The position numbers and the translations under genes were made by a program. Under the pieces are notes generated by a model that made no database searches, was not told the origin of the DNA, and saw nothing but the letters and a program-made list of their open reading frames with translations. A DNA stretch of 7,168 bases from JBJXGF01 sp046153015 (GTDB taxonomy: Bacteria; Actinomycetota; Acidimicrobiia; Acidimicrobiales; CAIXPF01), in contig JBJXGF010000151.1 of assembly GCA_046153015.1 (NCBI GenBank), forward strand, positions 1 through 7,168. The letters run 5' to 3'. Below, one piece after another: positions 1 to 6,661 of the stretch (position 1 is its first letter; each line of letters begins with the position of its first letter).

Positions 1-234
1 CCTTCACGGAGCCCTCCTGGCCTGCGAGACACGGATCTAGAGCACCCGTATTCTCCCAGCCCAGAAGGGCTTTTCCGCGGACTCCGACTCGACCGCATGA
101 CTACCGCCATGACCATTCCAGGCTAGATGGACGAACGTCGGGCCGTTCGCCGCTGCCGCCTGGGTGCGTCCCGTCCCCGGCGCTGGCGCGGTCCCCTCTA
201 TCGGCTGATCCGCAACGGTCTCTGGCGCACGGCG
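1..234. other. Flanking DNA outside the IS right end, no gene recognised
   Basis: This stretch lies beyond the terminal repeat of the IS256-type element. Reading frames stay open on the minus strand across much of it, including one that begins inside the element, but none gives a sequence I recognise. None resembles the missing C-terminal catalytic part of the integrase, with its HxxR and tyrosine motifs, which would be expected if the element had simply inserted into that gene. The only local structure seen is a short hairpin followed by a T-run near 58-74. It may be intergenic DNA or a remnant of another element. Confidence 0.5.
58..74 (+). terminator. Weak terminator-like hairpin
   Basis: AGCCC (58-62) and GGGCT (67-71) can pair around an AGAA loop, and the T at 71 continues into a run of four T (71-74). 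This has the shape of a rho-independent terminator reading on the plus strand. The stem is only five base pairs and no gene is recognised upstream within the window, so a chance hairpin is quite possible. Confidence 0.2.
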
Positions 235-259
235 GGGACCGTCCGTTTTCCGGTGTAAC
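235..259 (-). repeat. Right terminal inverted repeat of IS256-family element
   Basis: The stretch beginning GGGACC and continuing GTCCGTTTTCCGGTGTAAC resembles the ends of IS256-family elements, which as I recall share a GTCCGT...GTGTAA core. It sits 16 bases beyond the transposase stop codon, the position expected for the right end. The partner left-end repeat would lie upstream of the transposase start, above about 1256, and is not recognisable there. The junction with the integrase gene has replaced it. The exact outer base is uncertain by a few positions. Confidence 0.55.
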
Positions 260-275
260 TGACGCTGGTGGTCTG

Positions 276-1252
276 TTACTTCGGTTGGATGCGTCCTGGG
301 AACATGATAGTGAATGCGTCCAATGCGGGCTTCCATCTGGTGACCCATCGTTGACGTCCTCGGCCGGTCGGGTCGAGGCTGACGAGCACCAGGTAGAGGT
401 GTTTGAGCGCGGCCTGCTCGTTGGGGAAGTGGCCTCGGGCCTTCACCGACCGGCGGAACCGGGCGTTGAGAGACTCGATCGCATCCGTGCTGTACAGGAC
501 GGTGCGGATTTCGATCGGGAACGCCAGGAACGGGATGAACTCCGACACGCGGACTCCCAGAGCTTCACAATGGCGGGGTAGCGGTCCTCCCACACGGCAG
601 CGAACTCGGTGAGCCGCTCCCAGGCGGCCTCCGCCGTCGAGGCCGTGTAGACAGGTTTCAGGTCACGGGCGATGGCCGGCCAGTACTTCTTCGACGCGTA
701 CCGGAAGCTGTTGCGCAGCAGGTGCAGGACACAGGTCTGGGTCTCGGTGAGCACCTGTGCTCAGAACTTCGCGCCCTCACCGCCCGGCCCGCCCACAAGC
801 CCAGGATGTCGCCTTCGCCGTCGACGTTCACGCCGATGGCGACGTAGATGGGCCGGTTGGCGACCTGGCCGTCGCGGACCTTCACGAACAGGGCATCGAT
901 GAACAACACCGGGTACACCAAGCCCGGTCCAGGGGCCGGGACTGCCACTCCGCCATCCGCTCCATGAACGGCGTCGGTGATCTTGGAGATCGTCTCCCGC
1001 GACACCCCCGCCCCATACACCTCGGCCAGATGGGCCTGGACCTCACCGGTCGTCAAACCCTTGGCGACCAGGGAGACCACCATTTCGTCCACACCCGCGA
1101 GACGACAAGCCCGTTTCGGGACGATCTTCGGCTGGAAGGCGCCGTCCCGGTCCTGAGGCACCTCCAACTCCACCGGACCGACCTCAGTGACCACCCGCCT
1201 CGCCCGGGCGCCGTTGCGGGAGTTCGCCCCGTTGCGGCCCACCGGGTCGTTG
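276..1252 (-). pseudogene. IS256-family (mutator-type) DDE transposase, degraded
   Basis: The decayed product resembles transposases that cut and paste IS256-type elements by DDE chemistry. Pieced together across frames it reads NSRNGARARRVVTEVG, then VYPVLFIDALFVKVRDG (first Asp codon 895-897), HLLRNSFRYASKKYWP, and STDAIESLNARFRR (catalytic Glu codon 474-476), ending at the TAA at 276-278. These are family hallmarks.

Lesions seen: roughly the first 60 residues are absent; a compensating frameshift pair at about 966 and 920 scrambles the MERMAEWQSRPLDR segment; a one-base loss lies near 784; a TGA at 761-763 replaces the Trp of GAKFW; about 35 residues, including the VCDGLKGLP-type second Asp, are missing in frame near 742; and one base is lost near 546. 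Full family length is about 400-430 residues. It is clearly non-functional. The size of the internal gap rests on remembered family sequences. Confidence 0.9.
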
Positions 1253-1964
1253 ACAGTCCGGCGAGGGTGACGAGCTGAAGCCAGCTGTGATGGAAGTTGT
1301 CGTAGCGAAGCCGTCGTGCGGCGGCGGAGATGAACACCGCTGCCTCGCCGGGTCCGGTGGTGTGGCGGTCGCGGAGCTGGAGGTAGGCGTCGAGCGCGTT
1401 GACGGTGCTGGGGTGCAACGGCACTCGGCGGGATTTTCCGAACTTCGAATCGTTGACGGCGAGCGTCCCGCCGGCGGGGTCGAGGTCGCCGCAGTCCAAG
1501 CCCAGGAGGGCTTCGCAGATGCGGAGACCGGTGACCGACAACAACCCGACGATGGTTTCCATGACCGCGGCGCAACGGTGAGCGGAGGCGCCGGGCGGCG
1601 CCCATCAGGGCGGTGATGTCATCGTCGGTGTAGATGGACGGCTCGGCCCTCGAGGTGGGGGTGGGGAAGATCTTGGTCGGCGGGATCTGATGGATCGGGT
1701 CGATCACCTGGAGGTGGCGGGCGAAGCTGCGCACGATCGAGAGGCGATGCGGCCGCCAGTTCGACCGGCCCTTCGCCGGCAGGGCGGCCCAGCTGATGGC
1801 GGCGTCGATGGTGACCACCTGGAGTTGGCGGTCGTCGAGGTAGTCGATGAATCGTTGAGCAGCAGCTCGGTGCGGGCGAGTTTGAACCCGACCGCCCGGC
1901 GGATCTGCAGGTAGACGGTGAGGTGCTCGCGCAGGCCGCTCACGAGTGCGTTCCGGTCGGCCAC
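1250..1964 (-). pseudogene. Tyrosine recombinase/integrase, frameshifted and 3'-truncated
   Basis: This is a remnant of a site-specific tyrosine recombinase (phage-integrase/XerC-D-like). It opens with a GTG at 1964-1962 (MADRNALVSGLREHL), and the N-terminal core-binding domain continues in another frame as QRFIDYLDDRQLQVVTID, then RLSIVRSFARHLQVIDP and TDDDITALMGAARRLRSPLR. A second shift leads into METIVGLLSVTGLRICEALL and SKFGKSRRVPLHPSTVNAL. The first catalytic Arg (in TGLRICEAL) and the beta-hairpin Lys region (SKFGKSR) are present.

The reading frame shifts at about 1856-1862 and again at about 1577-1592. The coding match stops after LQLVTLAGL at about 1258, so the HxxR motif and the nucleophilic Tyr are missing. 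About 235 residues' worth remain of an expected 300-330. It could have been a free integrase or one member of a recombinase-triad element; the sequence does not decide this. Confidence 0.85.
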
Positions 1965-2347
1965 AGCGAGGCCAGCGGGCGCAGGGTAGGTTCGGACAGC
2001 GGCGCCGATCGGGACGAGGCCGAGGTCGACATGCGGCCGACATCACTCGGGCAACTCGCGCGGCGGGATCGGGCGCCTGGCATCGAACGCCGATGACCAT
2101 CACTGCGTCGCCTGACACGCGCGAGGGTATCGCCGGTTCCGGGGCGCGTTCTCGTCGTCGGCTCTTGGTGGTGAAGGCGGGCGCACCGACGCAGACACAG
2201 CCAGTGGCGGCCACTTGGCTGTTCGTGGGTGATTCGCCCGAGAACGCGAGAGGTCACGGCGGGAACCGTTCCGGCGCAGCCGCACGGTCGGTAGTGGCGG
2301 GGCTTTGTGCTCTGTCGGTGGGGGAAGGGGGGTCGCATCGTGTTGCG
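1965..2347. other. Spacer between integrase remnant and transporter operon
   Basis: These 383 bases separate the divergent integrase start from the ATPase start. Frames remain open in both directions because of the high GC content, but the conceptual peptides are rich in Arg, Pro and Ser without recognisable motifs, so I call no gene. The promoter for the downstream operon should be here or the operon is read from further away. I found no convincing -35/-10 pair, operator palindrome or riboswitch. A purine-rich stretch just before the ATPase start (about 2320-2332) is the only likely signal. Confidence 0.5.
2320..2332 (+). promoter_or_regulatory. Purine-rich possible ribosome binding site of ATPase gene
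   Basis: A run of G with two A (GGGGGAAGGGGGG) could pair with the 3' end of 16S rRNA. Its right edge is 15 bases from the ATG at 2348, longer than the usual 5-10. It is therefore either a poor site or a hint that translation begins differently. In-frame codons between the two are not obvious starts. The ATG at 2348 is still preferred because it puts the conserved ABC N-terminus (VADKVRKIY) at the expected distance. Confidence 0.3.
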
Positions 2348-3058
2348 ATGGCTGATGTGCTGGTCGCTGACAAGGTCCGGAAGATCTACCGGACGGCTGC
2401 GGGGGAAGTCGAGGCGTTGCGAGGGCTCGATCTGACCGTTGCCGAGGGCGAGTTCGTGGCCGTCATGGGGCCTTCGGGCTGCGGCAAGACAACGCTGCTG
2501 AACTGCCTGTCGGGCCTCGACGACATCGACGGGGGCAGCGTCACCTTGGATGGGAAGCGCCTGCACGAGCTGAGCGACGCCGACCGCACACGAGATCGGG
2601 CACGTTCGATGGGTTTCGTGTTCCAGGCGTTCAACCTGATCCCGGTGTTGAGCGCGGCGGAGAACGTGGAGCTGCCGTTGCTGTTGGCAGGGACAGATGA
2701 TCGTGAGGCGCGTAAGCGTGCCACGGAGACGTTGGCTCGGGTCGGTCTGGCCCACCGCACGAACCATCGGCCGCCGGAGTTGTCGGGCGGCGAGCAGCAG
2801 CGGGTCACAATTGCTCGGGCGTTGGCCGGCCGGCCGCGGCTGGTGTGGGCGGACGAGCCGACTGGGGCGTTGGACTCGGAAAGCGCGGGCGAGGTGATGG
2901 ATCTGCTGTGCGAGCTGCAGGCGGGTGGGATGACGCTAATCCTCGTCACCCACGACCCCGGCGTCGGGGCGCGGGCGGAGCGCATGGTCAAGATGCGTGA
3001 TGGTGAGATCGTCGCCGACGAGCGGTTGCAGGCCGTCATCGGACGCGGTGGCACATGA
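2348..3058 (+). CDS. ABC transporter ATP-binding protein, MacB/LolD type
   Basis: A 236-residue cytoplasmic ATPase that would power the FtsX-type permease encoded next. All nucleotide-binding motifs are intact: Walker A GPSGCGKTT (41-49), Q-loop VFQAFNL (91-97), signature LSGGEQQR (145-152), Walker B RLVWADEP with catalytic Glu170, D-loop GALD (173-176) and switch His202 in THD. Length and motif spacing match the MacB/LolD/FtsE branch, which couples ATP hydrolysis to mechanical work or export of lipoproteins, peptides or drugs rather than to solute import.

The frame is open further upstream, but that part is low-complexity and lacks family similarity, so the ATG at 2348 is chosen. The stop overlaps the permease start by four bases (ATGA at 3055-3058), indicating translational coupling and a fixed partnership. 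The substrate cannot be deduced. Confidence 0.95.
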   Translation: MADVLVADKVRKIYRTAAGEVEALRGLDLTVAEGEFVAVMGPSGCGKTTLLNCLSGLDDIDGGSVTLDGKRLHELSDADRTRDRARSMGFVFQAFNLIPVLSAAENVELPLLLAGTDDREARKRATETLARVGLAHRTNHRPPELSGGEQQRVTIARALAGRPRLVWADEPTGALDSESAGEVMDLLCELQAGGMTLILVTHDPGVGARAERMVKMRDGEIVADERLQAVIGRGGT

Positions 3059-5934
3059 TCGTCTTCGCGGTCATCTTGTCGCTGCCGTTCCTGTGGCTCC
3101 TGGCGCGGCACAGCACGTTGCGGCGACTGGCCGGCCGCAACGCCACCCGCCGGCCGATCGAGGCGCTGCTGGTCGTGGTCGGCTCGTTGCTGGGCACCGC
3201 GATCATCACCGGGTCCCTCGTGGTGGGCGACACGATCGACCGGTCGATCCGGGCAAGCGCCTACGACCAGCTCGGACCGATTGACGAGACGGTCTCGGTC
3301 AACGGGCTCGCCGAGGGCGAGGCGTTGACCGCGGAGCTCGCCGGGTTCTCTTCGCCGGTGACCGACGGGGTCCTGTCCTTCATCACGGCGGGGGCCTCGG
3401 CCGTCAACGACGCACCCGGCGGCGCCACCCAGCCCCGCGCGCAGCTCGTCGAGGTGGACTTCGCCGCGGCGCGCGCGTTCGGCCCGGACCCAGCGATCAC
3501 GGGGATCGAGGGAGACACCCCCAGCCCGGGGAGCGCCGCGATCACCGATGACCTCGCCGACCGGCTGAACCTGCGGGCCGGCGGGCGTGTCACGGTGTAC
3601 GCCTACGGCCAGCAGCGGCAGCTGCAGGTCGATCGGGTGCTGCCCCGGACCGGTGTCGCCGGGTATTGGAACGTCGATGGCCGACAGCAGTCCTACAACG
3701 TGTTGGTCGCGCCGGGAACGATCGCGTCGCTTCTGAGCGCAGCGGCGCGATCGTCGGCGGGTTCGTCGGTCGGTTCGCAGTCCGGCGACGCGACGTTCGT
3801 GCCGCCCGAGGTCACCGTCGCCATCTCCAATGTCGGCGGAGTCGTGTCCGGAGCGACGTCGAGCGACGCTGCCATCACGGCCATCGACGAGGTGGTCGGC
3901 CCGTTCGGCCTTGCGGCGGTACCGGTCAAACAGAGCTTGCTTGACCTTGCGGAGGAGAACGGCAAGGGGCTGAGCGATCTGTACTTCACGATCGGCATGT
4001 TCGCTGTCGCCGCCGGGGTGATGCTGCTGGTGAACATCTTCGTGATGCTCGCCGACGAGCGACGCTCCGAATTGGGCATGTTGCGAGCCATCGGCATGAG
4101 ACAAGCCCCGCTGGTGGGCGCGTTCGCGCTTGAGGGCTGGCTCTACGCGCTTGTGTCGAGCGCTCTCGGCGCCGTTGTCGGCATCGGGGTCGGTCGGGTG
4201 ATCGCGTGGCGGGCCGACGCCATCCTGAGCAGCGGTCGTGAGGACACGGCGCTCAAGATGGCGTTCAGCTTCACGGCGAACTCGGTGCTCAACGGCTTCG
4301 CCTTGGGGTTCTTGATCGCGCTGGTGACCATCGTGGTCACCAGCGTGCGCATCGCCCGATTCAACGTCATCCGGGCGATCCGGGACATCCGGGAACCGCA
4401 CCGGGCGAGGCCGCGGCGCCGTTACGCCCGCATCGGGCAGGGCGTCGCGTTGCTTGGCCTGGGCTATTCGATCCTCGGTTTCGCCACTTCGAACGGGTAC
4501 GGGGTGATGTTGGGCCCCGCGCTCTTCGTTGCGGGCGTGGTGCCGGTGCTGGCCAGGCGGTGGCCGGGGCGCACGGTCGCCACGACCGCAGCGGTGGTCG
4601 TGCTGGTTTGGGAGGTCGTCGCGGTGCCAATCCTGGCCGCGATGGACGTTTCCATCGACATCCCGATCTTCCTCGTCCAGGGTCTGACGATGACCGCGGC
4701 CGCAATCGTGGTCGTGAACGGTCAGCAGGAGGCAATCGGCCGCCTCATGGCCCGGCTCAGCGGTCGTTCCCTGCCGGTCCGGCTCGGGCTGGCCTACCCG
4801 TTGGCCCGCCGGTTCCGCACTGGCATGACCCTCGGCATGTTCTCGATCGTGATGCTCACCCTGGTCTACATGAGCGTGCTGTCCTACATGTTCCAAGGCC
4901 AGACCGACCGCCTGGCCGCCGACCTCGCCGGGGGCTTCGAGATCGTCACCACCTCGAATCCTTCCAACCCGGTGACCCGCGCCGAACTGGACGGTATCGA
5001 TGGCGTCGACAGCGTCGCCCCCGTCGCCTTCGTGGCTGCGGAGTTCGAGCGCGGTCGCGGGGATCCTTTGATGTGGCCCGTGACCGGGATCGGCCCCGAG
5101 GTCCTCAGCGCCCCGCCGAAGCTCGTCGAGCTAGGCGCCTACGAATCGAACGACGCGGCGTGGGCCGCCGTGTACGAGGATCCATCGCTCATCGTCGTGG
5201 ACAACAACTTCCTGGTCACAGCAGGTGGCCCGGGGAGGCGGCCGGCGGAGATCGGCGACGTCATTACCATGCGAGACCCGCAGAGCGGTGAGCAGCGCGA
5301 CCTGACCGTGGCCGCCAAGGCCGAAGACGACCTGATCGGCAGCGGACCGTACGTCAGCGGCTCGGTTCTGCGGGAGCTCTTCGGCACCCGTGCGTCGCCT
5401 TCGAGGTTCCTCGTGTCGGCGTCGGCCCCCGCTGATACCGCCGTTGCGATCCGCTCGGCGTTCATAGCCAACGGCGCCGACGCCTCGACGGTGGCAAGCG
5501 TCGTGGAGTCGGTGCAATCCCAAGGCGCAGGGTTCTTCACGCTGATGCAGCAGTTCGTCGGCGCCGGCCTGGTCGTCGGCGTCGCTGGCATCGGCGTCAT
5601 CATGGTGCGCGCCGTTCGCGAGCGTCGACGCGAGGTGGGCGTGCTGCGATCGTTGGGCTTCCTGGCTCGCAGCGTCTCGCAGGTCCTGGTGTTCGAAGCC
5701 GCGTTCGTTGCCGTCGAGGGGATCCTCATCGGCGTGACGATCGCACTTGTGGCCTCCTACGGCTTCGCCGCCGCCGGCGCCGACTGGGCCGAAGGGCTCA
5801 CCTGGGGAGTCCCCATCGGAGAGGTAGCCCTGATCATCTCCATCGCGGTGATCTCCACGCTTGTCGCTGCGTTGTGGCCGGCCCGGCGAGCGGCGCACAT
5901 CCACCCTGCGGCCGCCCTACGCATCACGGACTGA
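3055..5934 (+). CDS. ABC transporter permease with two FtsX-like domains
   Basis: A 959-residue membrane protein, the partner of the ATPase upstream. Hydrophobic segments lie near residues 1-17 and 37-58. A first FtsX-like module (about 309-435) has three helices and the typical LADERRSELGMLRAIGM coupling motif. A middle bundle has helices near 463-476, 483-500, 510-526 and 535-555, followed by a helix at about 591-613. A second FtsX-like module (about 826-955) has VRERRREVGVLRSLGF, three helices, and ends in LWPARRAAHIHPAAALRITD.

Two large hydrophilic regions (about 60-305 and 614-825) should be extracytoplasmic, as in the duplicated, roughly ten-helix MacB_PCD/FtsX permeases common in actinobacteria. 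One polypeptide carries both halves, so a single permease probably pairs with an ATPase dimer. The ATG overlaps the ATPase stop. Substrate unknown; export or envelope lipoprotein/peptide handling is the usual inference. Confidence 0.93.
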   Translation: MIVFAVILSLPFLWLLARHSTLRRLAGRNATRRPIEALLVVVGSLLGTAIITGSLVVGDTIDRSIRASAYDQLGPIDETVSVNGLAEGEALTAELAGFSSPVTDGVLSFITAGASAVNDAPGGATQPRAQLVEVDFAAARAFGPDPAITGIEGDTPSPGSAAITDDLADRLNLRAGGRVTVYAYGQQRQLQVDRVLPRTGVAGYWNVDGRQQSYNVLVAPGTIASLLSAAARSSAGSSVGSQSGDATFVPPEVTVAISNVGGVVSGATSSDAAITAIDEVVGPFGLAAVPVKQSLLDLAEENGKGLSDLYFTIGMFAVAAGVMLLVNIFVMLADERRSELGMLRAIGMRQAPLVGAFALEGWLYALVSSALGAVVGIGVGRVIAWRADAILSSGREDTALKMAFSFTANSVLNGFALGFLIALVTIVVTSVRIARFNVIRAIRDIREPHRARPRRRYARIGQGVALLGLGYSILGFATSNGYGVMLGPALFVAGVVPVLARRWPGRTVATTAAVVVLVWEVVAVPILAAMDVSIDIPIFLVQGLTMTAAAIVVVNGQQEAIGRLMARLSGRSLPVRLGLAYPLARRFRTGMTLGMFSIVMLTLVYMSVLSYMFQGQTDRLAADLAGGFEIVTTSNPSNPVTRAELDGIDGVDSVAPVAFVAAEFERGRGDPLMWPVTGIGPEVLSAPPKLVELGAYESNDAAWAAVYEDPSLIVVDNNFLVTAGGPGRRPAEIGDVITMRDPQSGEQRDLTVAAKAEDDLIGSGPYVSGSVLRELFGTRASPSRFLVSASAPADTAVAIRSAFIANGADASTVASVVESVQSQGAGFFTLMQQFVGAGLVVGVAGIGVIMVRAVRERRREVGVLRSLGFLARSVSQVLVFEAAFVAVEGILIGVTIALVASYGFAAAGADWAEGLTWGVPIGEVALIISIAVISTLVAALWPARRAAHIHPAAALRITD

Positions 5935-5937
5935 AGG
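5933..5937 (+). promoter_or_regulatory. Shine-Dalgarno GAAGG for the DUF998-like gene
   Basis: GAAGG begins within the permease stop codon and ends 10 bases before the ATG at 5948. This supports starting the downstream membrane protein at 5948 rather than at the upstream in-frame codons that lie within the permease gene, or at the internal ATG at 6086. Confidence 0.5.
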
Positions 5938-5947
5938 TCCCGGGCGT

Positions 5948-6661
5948 ATGACGCGGCGTCGAGCACTCCACGAGGATCCGGGAACCCGGCAGCGAGAAAC
6001 GCCCCACCCGCTTCCCCAAACCGGTCCGATCCTCCATGACGGCCGGTCTCAACGCCGAGACCTTGCTGGCGTCGTGGTCACCGCCATGCTCGCCGTGTCG
6101 GCCGGGTTGGTGGTTGCCGCTCCCGCTCTGATGCCGCCTGGTTATTCGTGGCGGGAGCACGGCATCAGCGAGTCCGCCGCTCAAGGTGTCGACGGTGCGT
6201 GGATGGCCCGCATGGCGTTCCTGCTGTTCGGCCTCGCCGTCATGTGGCTGGCCGAGCGGCGCGCCGCGGCGTGGCAGCTCGCCGGAACGGTGCTCCACTT
6301 CAGCTTCGGTCTCTGCATGCTCGGGGTCGCGGCCTTCTCCACCAAACCGTGGCAGGAGGATATGGCCTACGTGCGCAGTGAGGACCTGCTGCACACGATC
6401 TTCGCGTCGACGATGGGCTTGGCGTTCATCGCCGGCACCGCATCGGTGCTCTTCGCCCGCAGGCCCCAAACCCGCCGCGCTGCCGCCATGGATCTGCTCA
6501 CGGCGCTGTCGACCTTGGGCCTGTCGATTGGCATGGGCGCCTTCCCGGGTGTCTACGGGGTGCTGCAGCGGTTGATGTTCGCTGTCGCGTACGCCTGGTA
6601 CGGCCGCGAAGCGCTCGCTGCTGTCAATTCGGGCCGAACGGTGGGCCGACGTGCAGCGTGA
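5948..6661 (+). CDS. DUF998-like six-helix membrane protein
   Basis: A 237-residue protein of unknown function. After a charged N-terminal tail of about 38 residues come six likely membrane helices, near 39-62, 86-104, 109-133, 147-172, 181-202 and 205-226. The stretch GYSWREHGISESAAQGVDGAWMARMAFLLFG is split as follows: GYSWREHGISESA resembles the extracytoplasmic loop after helix 1 in DUF998 proteins, and AWMARMAFLLFGLAV matches the start of their second helix. Length and helix count also fit DUF998. No catalytic residues are known to me for this family and none is proposed.

The start is set by the GAAGG at 5933-5937, 14 bases after the permease stop. The stop (6659-6661) lies within the start region of the next gene, so the two are probably translated together. 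The family assignment is from recalled pattern only. Confidence 0.75.
   Translation: MTRRRALHEDPGTRQRETPHPLPQTGPILHDGRSQRRDLAGVVVTAMLAVSAGLVVAAPALMPPGYSWREHGISESAAQGVDGAWMARMAFLLFGLAVMWLAERRAAAWQLAGTVLHFSFGLCMLGVAAFSTKPWQEDMAYVRSEDLLHTIFASTMGLAFIAGTASVLFARRPQTRRAAAMDLLTALSTLGLSIGMGAFPGVYGVLQRLMFAVAYAWYGREALAAVNSGRTVGRRAA

Larger units (their letters stand above)
235..1256 (-). mobile_element. Remnant IS256-family insertion sequence, left end missing
   Basis: The element consists of the right terminal repeat (about 235-259) and a decayed, 5'-truncated transposase gene (276 to about 1252). Its left end, the transposase N-terminal region and the left inverted repeat are absent. At about 1250 the transposase sequence passes directly into the truncated integrase gene. 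No target-site duplication can be assessed because only one end remains. The element is not autonomous. An intact relative elsewhere in the genome could still act on the right end, but with only one end present mobilisation is unlikely. Confidence 0.75.

Noticed and set aside
37..348. A 103-codon minus-strand open frame crossing the IS right end
   Set aside because: It begins out of frame within the transposase and runs across the terminal repeat into flanking DNA, with no recognisable similarity.
1251..1273. Possible left inverted repeat of the IS element at the junction (GTTGACAGTCCGGCG...)
   Set aside because: Compared with the reverse complement of the right end it matches only in short scattered blocks, and the integrase coding match continues through it to about 1258.
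658..2214. A 518-codon minus-strand open frame joining integrase and transposase sequence, resembling a fusion protein
   Set aside because: Its first part is not family-like. It carries only the middle of the integrase, passes through out-of-frame sequence, and enters the transposase before leaving its frame. It is a by-product of frameshifts and high GC content, not a designed fusion.
2386..4896. An 836-codon open frame on the minus strand
   Set aside because: It lies antisense to the ATPase and permease, is full of His, Arg, Asp and Gly with no motif, and is the typical GC-rich shadow of the real genes.
5131..5904. A 257-codon minus-strand open frame, and a 196-codon one overlapping it
   Set aside because: Both are antisense to the second half of the permease, low-complexity, and without recognisable domains.
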